DNA from: Myxococcales bacterium
GTDB taxonomy: Bacteria; Myxococcota_A; UBA9042
Length of the DNA: 64,000 nucleotides
Assembly: GCA_023954815.1 (NCBI GenBank)
Contig: JAGSHB010000008.1
Span: 1 to 64,000 of the forward strand
Reading direction: 5' to 3'
In this document: positions 37,043 to 46,951 of the stretch, piece after piece
Position numbering within the stretch: position 1 is the stretch's first letter
How the letters are laid out: the number at the start of each line of letters is the position of its first letter
The notes under the pieces: generated by a model
What the model saw: the letters and a program-made list of their open reading frames with translations, nothing else
Told to the model about the DNA's origin: nothing
The model's database searches: none
Made by a program: the position numbers and the translations under genes

Positions 37043-38683
37043 CTAGAATTTGGATAGCAGCCACGGGATGAACCCTGCCTGCAGTGTCTTGGTCTTGCCG
37101 GTGGCTGTGCCCACGGGGCCTTCGCCCGCAACGCTCACGATCATGCCTTTTTGGTTACCCGCCAGCCTGCCGCCGCCGCCCGAGAACTGACCTGATAGGC
37201 CAGTGGGCTTGCAGCCCTCGTCGGTTGTGCCGTCGCAAGTGTTGTCCTTGCCGTCGCACAGCTCTTCCGGCCCAGGCTTGACCTGGTCTTTGCAATCGGT
37301 CGACAGCTGCCCGTTGACGCACAGCTGCACCCCCGCCTTGCAGATGCCAACGCCTTCGGTGCCCTTGTGACCGGTGTAGCAGGCCTGCGTGGCCGCGTTG
37401 GGCAAGTACACGCAGCCCTTGTTGGCGTCGCACGCGTCATTCGTGCAGGCGTTGGTGTCGTCGCACGCCTTGGTTGTCGCTCCGGGTAGGCACGCGGCCT
37501 TTCCGTCGTCGCCCACCCCGCACGCATCGCCCTCGGTGCACGCGTTGTTGTCGTCGCAGCTGCCCTTGGCTGGGGTCATGACACACTTGCCCGTTTCGGG
37601 TGCGCACTTGCCGGTGGTGCAGGGATCGCCGTCTTCGCAGTCCGTCGTTGGCTTGTGGCTGCATTTGCCCTTTTCGCAAGCGTCTTTGGTGCAGGCGTCG
37701 CCGTCGTCACAGGCCTCGTTGTCGGTGTCGCCATCGCAGTCATTGTCGATGCCGTCGCAGGCTTCTTTGGCTGGCGTTCCGCCGGTGCATGCGCCCATTC
37801 CGCCGGCGCCGCATTGCCGCTGGCCGGGGCAGCTGCCGAACTCGTTGGTGACCATGCAGCTCGTCTTCTTGGCGACCGCGGTGGCCCACGTGCTGCACCC
37901 GCAGGTCGGCAACACGAGCTTTCCGCACTTGCCGTTGTCCGCGCAGCCCGCGTCGTCTGCGCAATCGCTGTCTTTGGTGCACGCACCACCGTCACCTACA
38001 GCGGCCGCTGGTTTGAGCTTGCACTGCTTGCTCAGGCTGCCTTTGTCTTGGTCGAACGCATCGACGCAGCCATACCCTGTGGGGCAGTCCTCATCTTTGC
38101 TGCACAGCCCGCCGCAGAATTTGCCCAATTTGCCGTAGTCGATGCACAGCGAGTCGGTGCCCTGGACCTTGCAGTCGTCGTTCTTTTCGCAAGGCGAGCA
38201 CAGCGACACATAGTTCGGTGCGCACATGAACACGATATCCGATGCTCCGATTTGCTTGCACGTGAAGCCCGTGGGGCACGAATCAACGCACGGTTTGGCG
38301 CACTTTTTTCCGTCGGCGTGGTCGAGGCACACGGCGTTGTCGCAGTCGTCATTTTTCACGCAGTCGCAGCCGGGAGCGCCAGGGCATTCGGTGTTGGTTC
38401 CAGCGTCGAAGGTATCTGTGCCGGTGTCCTCGAAGTCTGTCGCGTCTGGGATGGCGGGTACGTCATTGTCGCCGCCTGCGTCCGGCGTGCCGGCATCTTC
38501 ATCGACGACCAGGCCGGTGTCAGTCGCAATCGTGCCAGCGTCGCTATTGCCGCCGCTTTCAACAGACGGGCTGCTGCAGGCAGAAAATGCGATGGACGCC
38601 GCCAAGCAACACAAGACCCACAACAAGTTGGGCGCCGTTGTAGTGGAGTGCCGCGCTGCGGCTGGCGGAGCGCTGTGCTGCAT
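37043..38683 (-). CDS. Cys-rich lipoprotein
   Basis: Lipobox IAFSAC; CDGIDNDCDGDTDNEAC and CDGKDNTCDGTTDEGC motifs; CxDxxxCTxDxC repeats. Confidence 0.8.
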   Translation of the reverse strand: MQHSAPPAAARHSTTTAPNLLWVLCCLAASIAFSACSSPSVESGGNSDAGTIATDTGLVVDEDAGTPDAGGDNDVPAIPDATDFEDTGTDTFDAGTNTECPGAPGCDCVKNDDCDNAVCLDHADGKKCAKPCVDSCPTGFTCKQIGASDIVFMCAPNYVSLCSPCEKNDDCKVQGTDSLCIDYGKLGKFCGGLCSKDEDCPTGYGCVDAFDQDKGSLSKQCKLKPAAAVGDGGACTKDSDCADDAGCADNGKCGKLVLPTCGCSTWATAVAKKTSCMVTNEFGSCPGQRQCGAGGMGACTGGTPAKEACDGIDNDCDGDTDNEACDDGDACTKDACEKGKCSHKPTTDCEDGDPCTTGKCAPETGKCVMTPAKGSCDDNNACTEGDACGVGDDGKAACLPGATTKACDDTNACTNDACDANKGCVYLPNAATQACYTGHKGTEGVGICKAGVQLCVNGQLSTDCKDQVKPGPEELCDGKDNTCDGTTDEGCKPTGLSGQFSGGGGRLAGNQKGMIVSVAGEGPVGTATGKTKTLQAGFIPWLLSKF

Positions 38684-38897
38684 GTTCTACCCTCTGCCGA
38701 CGCGGATCGTCGCAAGGTGGTGAAGGGGGGAGCGCGGCGCGGACCCGCTGATGGAGACCCTGCGAGCCGGGTGCCGCGCAGGGTCAAAGTCCGTTGTCGG
38801 CCGAGTTTGTGGGCCGCTCGGCCGACCATGGACTTATTTGATGAACCACGAGATCGCCGTTGATTGACTTGTACGGGACTGGCCGAGTGCCTACAGT

Positions 38898-40616
38898 TTG
38901 CCCATGAACCGTCGCTTCGCTGTCGCCGCCGCTGTTTGTCTCTTGGTCGTTGCGGTCACTGACAGTGCTGCCGCCCAGTCCGCGCCGGCCGTCGCTCCGT
39001 CACCGGCTGCTGTCATTCCGCGCGGGCAGGAGAGCAAGATTCAGGCCCTATTGGCGGATGTTGGCGTCGACACGCCGCTGCCTGGCGGTGTGATTTTTGA
39101 TAGCACCCGGGTGTTCGCAGACCGTGTCGTTTTTCAGCTTCGCACGGTCTCTGGGGCTGCGGTGGTCTCCGAGCTCATCGTTCGGCATCGCACGACCGCT
39201 CCACCTGGCGCCGTTGTTACGCGCGGGCTCTCCATCGTCGTCGCCGGCGACAAGCTGGCGCACAAGTCGGTGCTCGACCGCGCGCTACAGAGCATCAAAC
39301 GTCAGGACCAAGACGATATCTTCAAGGTCCTCACCGCCCCCAATGCCATTCGCGTACCGCCCGTTACCGCCGATTGGAAGTGGGTGGCTACCGCGCTGCT
39401 GTTGGCGCTGCTCATCTTACTGACCGCGTTGCTGCAGTGGCCACCACGCACGTGGCGTCATCGCATCCGTTTTCATTTCAAGCCGACCCACGCGCTGCCG
39501 GGTGTGATTCAGGTGCTGCTCTTCAGTTACTGGTCGCTGTACTTTCGTGATCTTGGCCACTATTTGCCGCTCATCGCCCTGGAACTCGTCTATGCCTTCG
39601 TTCTGGCGGCAGCGCTGGATTTGCACCGCACCGGCCGGTGGACCGCATCCTTCGGGCCGGTACCTATCACTTTGAGTACCAACCTCTTCGTCCTTTTCGT
39701 CCAAGGCGACGCCTATCTCACGGTCATGGCCATCTCTGTTGCGCTGCTGTCTCAGCGCCTCATTCGGCGAGGGGGTAGTCACGTACTTAACCCGTCGTCC
39801 TTTGGTGTGGCCACGGTTGGTCTGCTCACGCTGGTGTTGCCGACACTGGGCTACGGCGACTCCGCCTATGAGTTTTCCCTCGCCCCCAACATGAGCGAGG
39901 TCGTGGTCCTGCTCGCCCTCATCGTGCAGTTTCGCGTGCCGGTGGTCCTTATCAGCGCGGCGGCAATGGCAGGCCTGCTGGGGATGGGATTTGTGTTGGG
40001 GCGCGTGTCCTTTTCTCCCTATTGGGCCCCCGTCCTGCTGGTGATTGTGCTGTTGGCGACCGATCCGCGCACCAGTCCGCGACGCCCACTGGCGCAATTG
40101 CTGTACGGCTTCGCCGTCGGCGTGTTCATGCGCCTCAGCGGCGGCGTTCTTGAGGCCCTCTTCGACCACGACTTCTACGGCAAGGTGGTGGGCGTCGCGG
40201 CCGCAAATGTTTTGGTGCCTTGGTTCGACTCCTTAGCTGAGCGGTCTCCGTGGCAACCGAAGCTGCTGGAACGCAAGTTCAACCCGCTGCATGTGGCGCT
40301 CTGGTTCGCGCTGATTACGATGGGGCTTACCTCGCCGGGAACCAAGGCCGGTAATCTCGCTCACTGCGATGGCTGCCAGGCGCTCCATCACGACAATCGC
40401 ACGCCGTTTGTGAACTTTGGGCCCGGACGTACGGTGCCGTGTGCACAAAACCAGCTCTACTGCGCGCCCTTCACCTTTGCTAAAGAGCTGGCCTGCTGGC
40501 GCACGGAGTGGACGGGCACAGGCAAGCGGTGTGGTAGTGGCAAACCTGCTGCCAGGCGGTCGTCCCATGGCCCGCGAACGGATGACAAATCGCGCCGCCG
40601 CGGAGAGCAGCCATGA
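38898..40616 (+). CDS. RnfD/NqrB-like polytopic membrane protein with Cys-containing C-terminal tail
   Basis: GGSHVLNPSSFGVATVGL, LLATDPRTSPRRPLAQLLYG resemble RnfD/NqrB. C-terminal HCDGCQALHHDN and further Cys. Confidence 0.65.
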   Translation: MPMNRRFAVAAAVCLLVVAVTDSAAAQSAPAVAPSPAAVIPRGQESKIQALLADVGVDTPLPGGVIFDSTRVFADRVVFQLRTVSGAAVVSELIVRHRTTAPPGAVVTRGLSIVVAGDKLAHKSVLDRALQSIKRQDQDDIFKVLTAPNAIRVPPVTADWKWVATALLLALLILLTALLQWPPRTWRHRIRFHFKPTHALPGVIQVLLFSYWSLYFRDLGHYLPLIALELVYAFVLAAALDLHRTGRWTASFGPVPITLSTNLFVLFVQGDAYLTVMAISVALLSQRLIRRGGSHVLNPSSFGVATVGLLTLVLPTLGYGDSAYEFSLAPNMSEVVVLLALIVQFRVPVVLISAAAMAGLLGMGFVLGRVSFSPYWAPVLLVIVLLATDPRTSPRRPLAQLLYGFAVGVFMRLSGGVLEALFDHDFYGKVVGVAAANVLVPWFDSLAERSPWQPKLLERKFNPLHVALWFALITMGLTSPGTKAGNLAHCDGCQALHHDNRTPFVNFGPGRTVPCAQNQLYCAPFTFAKELACWRTEWTGTGKRCGSGKPAARRSSHGPRTDDKSRRRGEQP

Positions 40617-41578
40617 GCAAATTGACGAGCGCTACGAGCGAGCGTGCGGCGGATGCGCTCACGGGGCCGGTTGTGTTGACTGGTGCGACGGGTTTTTTGG
40701 GTGGCCACATCGCCGCCGCAATTTTGGCGAGCGGAGTGCCGTTGCGGGCGGTGGTGCGCAGTCCCGCAAAGGCTCAGTCTTTGGTAGACGCAGGCGCCGA
40801 GGTGGTTGCCGCCGACCTCACAGACGCCGCTGCGCTGAAGGCTGCCGTGGCCGGTGCACGAGCGGTGGTCTCCAACGCGTCGCTGGGTTCGTGGGCTGAC
40901 GACGATGACGCCTATGAGCGCGTCAACGTGACGGGGATCGACAATCTTTTGGCTGCTGCGGTCGACTGCGGGGTGAGGCGTGTGGTCATGATTTCGACGG
41001 TGGCTGTGTACAAAACCCAGCTCTGGCGGGCCATGGACGAGCAGGCGCCGGGCTACGATGCAACAAAGCGACGCTTCAATTGGTCGGATTTGACGACGGA
41101 TTGGCGCTACGCTCGCTCAAAGACGCGTGCGGAGAGCGTCGCGCGTGGTTATGCCGACCGGCTGGACCTCACTTTCTTGCGGCCTGGGCCCATTTACGGC
41201 AGCGGCGACCCCAAGCTGACGGCTCGCTACAAACGGGCGGCCGACCGGGCCATCGTTCTTGCGCCAACGGTGGGTGTGCCGCAGGTCCACGCGGGAGACG
41301 TTGCAGCGGCCGCCGTCAGCGCATTGCAGCGGCCACAAAGCATCGGTCGGGCCTATAACATCACGGCACCGCCGACGTCGCCCTGGCAGGTGCAACGTGC
41401 GCTCCGCAATCTCAGGGGGCGCGGCCCTTTGGTGCTGCCGCTGCCCATTCCCATCTGGGTCCACTACGATTGCGAGGCTGCTGCGAGAGACCTGGATTTC
41501 CGGCCGAGATCGCTCGAAGCCGGGTTGCAGGAAGCCCTCGATGGCGCATCGAATCCAGCTGATGGAGCGTCGTCATGA
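40613..41578 (+). CDS. NAD-dependent epimerase/dehydratase family protein
   Basis: VVLTGATGFLGGHIAAAIL Rossmann motif; SDR-extended features; ATGA overlap with upstream gene. Confidence 0.88.
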   Translation: MSKLTSATSERAADALTGPVVLTGATGFLGGHIAAAILASGVPLRAVVRSPAKAQSLVDAGAEVVAADLTDAAALKAAVAGARAVVSNASLGSWADDDDAYERVNVTGIDNLLAAAVDCGVRRVVMISTVAVYKTQLWRAMDEQAPGYDATKRRFNWSDLTTDWRYARSKTRAESVARGYADRLDLTFLRPGPIYGSGDPKLTARYKRAADRAIVLAPTVGVPQVHAGDVAAAAVSALQRPQSIGRAYNITAPPTSPWQVQRALRNLRGRGPLVLPLPIPIWVHYDCEAAARDLDFRPRSLEAGLQEALDGASNPADGASS

Positions 41579-42417
41579 CCACCGACTCTGAGACCGGAGC
41601 AGGTTCCGGCCCAGCTGTTCATCCGTTTCTCGATCATCGGCATCCCATCCCATTCGCCCATCGCGGCGGCATGGAGGCCGGCCCAGAGAACACGGTCGCT
41701 GCGTTTCAGGCGGCCTATGACCTAGGGTTTCGTTGGATGGAAACCGACGTGCACCAGACCCGCGATGGGGTGTTGGTGGCGGTACACGATGCCAGCCTGG
41801 AGCGCGTCGCCAACCGTGATGTACGTGTGTCCGATGTGACTTGGGCAGAGCTGAGCGCCGTCGACCTCGGGCAGGGGAGTCGCGTTCCGACTTTCGCTTC
41901 GTTGGTTGAGCGGTTTCCCGACGTGCGTTGGAACATCGACCCAAAGGATAGAGCAGCGGTTCCGCCACTGGTTCGCCTCATCCGCAACCAGAAGCTCGCT
42001 CATCGCGTGTGCATCGGCAGCTTCTCAGATGGTCGGCTTAACAACGTCCGCCGCGCACTCGGCGACAAGCTCTGTACGAGCCTAGGGCCCCTAGAAGTCG
42101 TGCGTTTGCGCGCTCGTAGCTTGGGGTTGCCCTTGCCCGCGCGCTTTCATCCGTGTGTGCGCTGTGCGCAGCTGCCGGTCAGCGAGCACGGCGTGTCCGT
42201 GACCGACGCGAAGCTGCTGGCTGAGGCTCACCAACTCGGGTTGAAGGTGCACGTGTGGACGATCGATGACCCAGCCGAGATGCATCGCTTGCTGGACTTG
42301 GGGGTCGATGGGCTGATGACCGATCGGCCGTCCATACTCAAGGCGGTGCTGGTGGAGCGCGGTCAGTGGACCAGCCCGGACCAGCTTGCCGATTTGGCCT
42401 CGCTGACATTTGAGTAG
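41575..42417 (+). CDS. Glycerophosphodiester phosphodiesterase family protein
   Basis: PFAHRGGMEAGPENTVAAFQAAYDLGFRWMETDVHQTRDGVLVAVHDASLERVANRD; ATGA overlap with upstream gene. Confidence 0.92.
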   Translation: MTTDSETGAGSGPAVHPFLDHRHPIPFAHRGGMEAGPENTVAAFQAAYDLGFRWMETDVHQTRDGVLVAVHDASLERVANRDVRVSDVTWAELSAVDLGQGSRVPTFASLVERFPDVRWNIDPKDRAAVPPLVRLIRNQKLAHRVCIGSFSDGRLNNVRRALGDKLCTSLGPLEVVRLRARSLGLPLPARFHPCVRCAQLPVSEHGVSVTDAKLLAEAHQLGLKVHVWTIDDPAEMHRLLDLGVDGLMTDRPSILKAVLVERGQWTSPDQLADLASLTFE

Positions 42418-42425
42418 TCGCCGGA

Positions 42426-45050
42426 CTACTTGCTCTCGTAAACGGGGTTGGTGATCGCCCACACGGGCCGGTTCTGAATCGGCGGCTGGGCGCCTGTCCC
42501 TGGCTTGTGCATCGCGGTCCACCAGCCGTCTTTGGTCGCCGCGGGCGCCTTGAACGACACAGTCACCACGCGTGCGCCGTCTTTGACTTCGGCTTCGGAT
42601 ACATCCTCGGTGTGGACGAGCAGCCCATTGCGGTACAGCTCAACCTTGCCCAGCGGCATCCATTCCGGCGCCGACAGGATGGCCTGGGCCTCGATTTCAC
42701 CTGTCGCTTTTCCGAGCTTTTCACCGATTGCGGCGCTCTTTTCGCTGCCTTTGTCGCCACTGTTTAGCGTAAAGACCAACAGCGGCCCGGTCGTCGCGAC
42801 GGCTTTGCCCGCCTTGATGGCAGCGTCAGCTTCGGCTGCTGTGAACACACCCTGCTGGTCACGTCCTTTGCCCGCCTTGTCTTTGCCAACCCAGACCAAC
42901 GTGCGCGCCGACCCCACGCCGGAACTCAGAGAGTGCGTATCCGAAGTGCCCATGCCGGTCGGCTTGATTCCTTCGTTGAGCAGGGCAAACCAATCCGTGA
43001 CGACCTTGTCAGTGTCGCTCATGCGCTTGCTGTTCATCAGTTCGATGGCGTCAAAATCGAGCAGCTTCTTGTCGGTCTTCGCGGCATCTTTTGGGTCGAA
43101 GCCGATGCCCTGGAAGTAAGACTGCGAGCCGCGGGGGTGATTGACCTGCACCATGCGCGGTGCCGATTTTGGTAGGCCACCACGCAGCGCCTTGGCCAGT
43201 CCGACCCCATCTTTGCCATGCCATGCGATGGCGCCACGGCCGCTCTTGGCCGGGTCTGGCGTGAGCGGCCAGACACCGTGATGACCAAACTTGGCGGTGC
43301 TGACCTCAACGCCGCTGGCCACTGTAATCCGATCGGTCAGTCCCATGGCTTTCAACCACGGGCTGTAGTCGGTCACGAAATCGTGGTCTGTGGCGACCGC
43401 ATAGTCGAGGCCCACGGCGATGGCGTCCAGCACCCGCTCGCGATTGGGAACTTCACTATCGACGCTGTGTTCGGCGTGGATGTGGGTGTCGCAGGCGATC
43501 CATCCGGTCGTGTCGACGACATGGCTGAGCTTGGTGTCGATTTGCCCGGTTTCGTCGGCTTTTAGCGTGATCTTCTGCGTATGGGCCGACCATTCCGGGC
43601 CGTGGTGAATCCATACGGTCCACGTTCCCGGTGGCACGGTGAAGGTGGCGTCGCCATCACCGTCGATAAACGTGCGATCCCCAGCAGCGGCGATGTCTTT
43701 GGTCGGCAACATCTTGATCTGAAAAGCAGTGGGCTGGCCATCTGCGGTACGGACTTTGACCGTCAACTTAGCCGGCTTCGGAGCGGTGAGCTTGGCCGCT
43801 TCGCCCGGCTTCACGTCGACAGCCGGCGTGACCTGACCGCGGTCTCCGCCCTGGCCCTCGCCGTTGCCGACCCACAAGGTGCGCGCTTTGGCCGTGTCAG
43901 CCGGGGCAGGGCACGAAAATGCGCCCTTCGCGTCCGGTGTGCAGCGGGTGAGGGGCTTGCCCTTCTTGTCTAGGAGCTCGACCTCGACGCCTAGCCACAT
44001 GCCCGCGACCTTTCCAGCGAGCGTGCTGTGCTTGGCGCCAGCCAGCGACCCAGCGGTCGCCATGGCGTCCGCAAGCTGATGACCGCTGTTGCCGCCGATG
44101 ACCAGCTGCCGCACGAAGGTCTTTCCGGCCGGTGGAATCGCCTTAGGTGGCTGAAGAAAGGCCAAGATGCCAGCCGCATCGATGATCGAGATCCAGGAGC
44201 TGAAACCGCATGCGGCAGGCATCAGCGCCGGATCGGCGCGCAGGGGTGTCAATCCCAGGACGAGCGCCTTGCCCTCGGCGTCGAACTCGCTGTCTGGTCC
44301 GCCGCTGCCAGGACGATACAGGCCCATTTCACCGCTCCACAGGGTGACGTCACCGACGAGCGCTGTGTTGTCCTTGCCGTCTGTCGGCGTCACCGTTGTG
44401 CGAATCTCCAATGCGCTCGAGTCGGGCCGGAGGACGTACTCGTGGGCCGTGGTGACGGGCGGCTTGTCCAGCGACAGAAAGGCTTGAATGGTCGGAAATT
44501 GCACAAGATCACCTGCGACAGTCACCCGAGCCGCCCCGTCGGAGCCGTCCGCGGCGATTTCGAGCTTTGTGGGTTGGACGAGGTGAAATGCGACCGTCGG
44601 CACCCACTCACGCAGGCTATCCGTTCCGGTCTGCTGGCCGTCTTTGTCGAGCGCCACTGCGTCGATGACATTGCCACCGACGAGGCCGATGATCGCTTCG
44701 CCTTCCGCTCCGGCGCGAATCACGAAACGCGCCATGCTGTTTTCGAGAACGAGGTCCCCGATGCGAGCGGACGCCATGATGCCTGTGGGCAGGTCGGCCT
44801 TGCAGGCCAGCTTTCTGGCCCGGACCTGTCCAGCCTTCACCGGCGGCGGTGGGCAGGTGTCGCTGTTGGCGTCCACGTTCGGGCCAGCGCTATCTTGCTC
44901 CGCGGCGTCTGCGGCATCCGTTTGGGGTGTCTTGTCTTCGCTGCAGCCGGTCACGGACAGAGCACAACAGAGCAGGATGGCGAGCACAGCACGCCCTTCG
45001 AAAGGACGGCTCAGCAGTTGAACGGCAGCAGGGGCGGGGAAGGTCAGCAC
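42426..45050 (-). CDS. CehA/McbA-like PHP-domain metallohydrolase lipoprotein
   Basis: Lipobox LSVTGC; ACDTHIHAEHSVDSEVPNRERVLDAIAVGLDYAVATDHDFVTDY; VQVNHPRGSQSYFQ. Confidence 0.82.
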   Translation of the reverse strand: MLTFPAPAAVQLLSRPFEGRAVLAILLCCALSVTGCSEDKTPQTDAADAAEQDSAGPNVDANSDTCPPPPVKAGQVRARKLACKADLPTGIMASARIGDLVLENSMARFVIRAGAEGEAIIGLVGGNVIDAVALDKDGQQTGTDSLREWVPTVAFHLVQPTKLEIAADGSDGAARVTVAGDLVQFPTIQAFLSLDKPPVTTAHEYVLRPDSSALEIRTTVTPTDGKDNTALVGDVTLWSGEMGLYRPGSGGPDSEFDAEGKALVLGLTPLRADPALMPAACGFSSWISIIDAAGILAFLQPPKAIPPAGKTFVRQLVIGGNSGHQLADAMATAGSLAGAKHSTLAGKVAGMWLGVEVELLDKKGKPLTRCTPDAKGAFSCPAPADTAKARTLWVGNGEGQGGDRGQVTPAVDVKPGEAAKLTAPKPAKLTVKVRTADGQPTAFQIKMLPTKDIAAAGDRTFIDGDGDATFTVPPGTWTVWIHHGPEWSAHTQKITLKADETGQIDTKLSHVVDTTGWIACDTHIHAEHSVDSEVPNRERVLDAIAVGLDYAVATDHDFVTDYSPWLKAMGLTDRITVASGVEVSTAKFGHHGVWPLTPDPAKSGRGAIAWHGKDGVGLAKALRGGLPKSAPRMVQVNHPRGSQSYFQGIGFDPKDAAKTDKKLLDFDAIELMNSKRMSDTDKVVTDWFALLNEGIKPTGMGTSDTHSLSSGVGSARTLVWVGKDKAGKGRDQQGVFTAAEADAAIKAGKAVATTGPLLVFTLNSGDKGSEKSAAIGEKLGKATGEIEAQAILSAPEWMPLGKVELYRNGLLVHTEDVSEAEVKDGARVVTVSFKAPAATKDGWWTAMHKPGTGAQPPIQNRPVWAITNPVYESK

Positions 45051-45409
45051 GGTAGGGCTCCTGGATGAATCAATGACCGATGTGGAGCAATCGGGCGCGG
45101 GGCGGAGGCGCAGGCTGCCTTCACATCACCCCCCCACGCAACCAATTGTCACTCAAATGCGGGGGGGGCGATCAACAAAAGAGCGCGGCGACGCTCAGCC
45201 GCGCAGGTCATCGCGTTCCTAGGTGGTGTTCAGATGCGTCATGTGACGGCTCCAGACGAGCACAAACGGACAAAACATCTCAATCCGCCAAGCAAAAAGC
45301 GCGCGATCGGCTGCAACGGTCCAGTGCGCCTCTTCCGCTGGCTGTGGTGTGTTGGCGAAACTGTGTATAGTTTTGTAGCCTCTGCTTCTGTTTGCCAACT
45401 GGGTGTCGA

Positions 45410-46780
45410 ATGGCCCGTCCGTCGCGAGTTTGCCCAATTTGTGGTGAAGAAACGTCGCTAGCGCAGTGCGCCGCTGACGGTGCGCGAACCATGTCGACCT
45501 CCGAGGCTCGTCGTCCACCCTTGAGCGAGGGCGAGTTGGTGGGCGATCGCTACGTGACTGGGGAAGAGATCGGGCGCGGCGGTTTCGGGGTCGTGTATCG
45601 AGCGAGCCATTCGCGAACGGGCCAAGCGGTCGCTATCAAAGTGCTGCATGTCGACGCGCAGGACGACCGCGACGAGGCGGTGCAACGATTTGTGAAAGAG
45701 GGACGTGTCCTCGCGCGACTTCAGCATCCCGCGACGGTTCGCATCTTCGATGTGGGTACGACACCAAGTGGGGCGCCGTATATCGCCATGGAATTTGTGG
45801 ATGGTCCGAATTTGGAGCAGGCGCTCGCCCACCTGAGCGCCCACCAATACGGGCTCAGTGAGGCTCAGGGGCTCGACATCATGATGCCGGTGTTGAGCAG
45901 CTTGAGTGAGGCGCACGGGTTGGGGCTTGTGCACCGGGATTTGAAACCCGCCAACGTCCTACTTACCGAGGTTGGGGACGAGCCCCTGGTGGTGAAGGTC
46001 GCGGATTTCGGAGTTGTGAGAACCCAGGGCAGCCAGCTGACCTCGCGCCATTCTTCGATTGGTACCCCTAAGTACATGAGTCCAGAGCAGTGTCGTGGTG
46101 ATGCCGTAGATGCGCGCTCGGACTTGTACTCCCTTGGCTGTGTGCTCTTCGAGGCGGTCACAGCTGTTGCGCCTTTTGACAGCGACAACCTGATTAACAC
46201 CATGTACCAGCAGATGAGCTCGCCCGTGCCCGATCCAGGTGCTGCGGTGAGTGCGCCGTTCCGAGAGGTGTTGCAGCGCGCCATGGCCAAGGAGCCGGCG
46301 GACAGATTTACAACGGCGAGCGAGATGGGTGCTGCGTTGCGCAAGATCCGCGTTGAGATGTGGCCGGACGTGCCGACGACGCCGTTGCACAAACTGTTGC
46401 GGGTCGCGCCCGGCACAGCTCGCCGGATCATTGGCAGTGGGGATGGGCGGCATACGCGTGAACCCACGGTGGCAGGGGTTCGCAGGGGCGTACGCGACGG
46501 TGCGCGGGCGATTCAGATGGTGGCTGAAGCCCCGGATTCATCGGTTGACACCGAGGTAGATGGCAGCGCATTGGGGGCTGCGGTGGCCGCAGCCCTGGCA
46601 GACCATGAACACAACACCCCCCAACTCCTTCAGGAGGGCGCCGACGCTGTGACGCGAAAGGTGCCGGCTTGGGGCGCTGGTAGGCGCGGCCGGGCCAAAA
46701 CGGAGTTGAATTGGGGCCAGGCGCCGGCAGCCATCTCGAGGGGCGATCGGCGCCCGAGCGGGAAGAACGCTTCAGACTAG
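45410..46780 (+). CDS. Serine/threonine protein kinase
   Basis: GRGGFGVVYRASH, VAIKVL, HRDLKPANVLL, VADFGVVR, GTPKYMSPEQC; N-terminal CPICG...C cluster. Confidence 0.95.
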   Translation: MARPSRVCPICGEETSLAQCAADGARTMSTSEARRPPLSEGELVGDRYVTGEEIGRGGFGVVYRASHSRTGQAVAIKVLHVDAQDDRDEAVQRFVKEGRVLARLQHPATVRIFDVGTTPSGAPYIAMEFVDGPNLEQALAHLSAHQYGLSEAQGLDIMMPVLSSLSEAHGLGLVHRDLKPANVLLTEVGDEPLVVKVADFGVVRTQGSQLTSRHSSIGTPKYMSPEQCRGDAVDARSDLYSLGCVLFEAVTAVAPFDSDNLINTMYQQMSSPVPDPGAAVSAPFREVLQRAMAKEPADRFTTASEMGAALRKIRVEMWPDVPTTPLHKLLRVAPGTARRIIGSGDGRHTREPTVAGVRRGVRDGARAIQMVAEAPDSSVDTEVDGSALGAAVAAALADHEHNTPQLLQEGADAVTRKVPAWGAGRRGRAKTELNWGQAPAAISRGDRRPSGKNASD

Positions 46781-46951
46781 CGATGGCGACAGTTGTGCCA
46801 TGCAATTGCGACGCGGCGCGGGCAGTGTGTTGAAATTTACTGCGGCTCGCACTTTCGGCCTTGACACACCCCCGTTTGCGTCCTTCGGTTTCGCCTGCGC
46901 GCGCCGCCCGTGCGGTTGAGTTTGCGCCCCAAACTGAGAGGAGCCATCGCC

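Noticed and set aside
37655-38863. 402-aa plus-strand ORF
   Set aside because: Antisense to the Cys-rich lipoprotein 37043..38683, which has a signal peptide and ordered Cys repeats.
44028-45068. 346-aa plus-strand ORF
   Set aside because: Antisense to the PHP-domain lipoprotein; no domain signal.
46830-46951. Possible sigma-32-type promoter upstream of htpG (TTGAAA-like hexamer)
   Set aside because: No convincing CCCCAT-type -10 at the right spacing; signal too weak.
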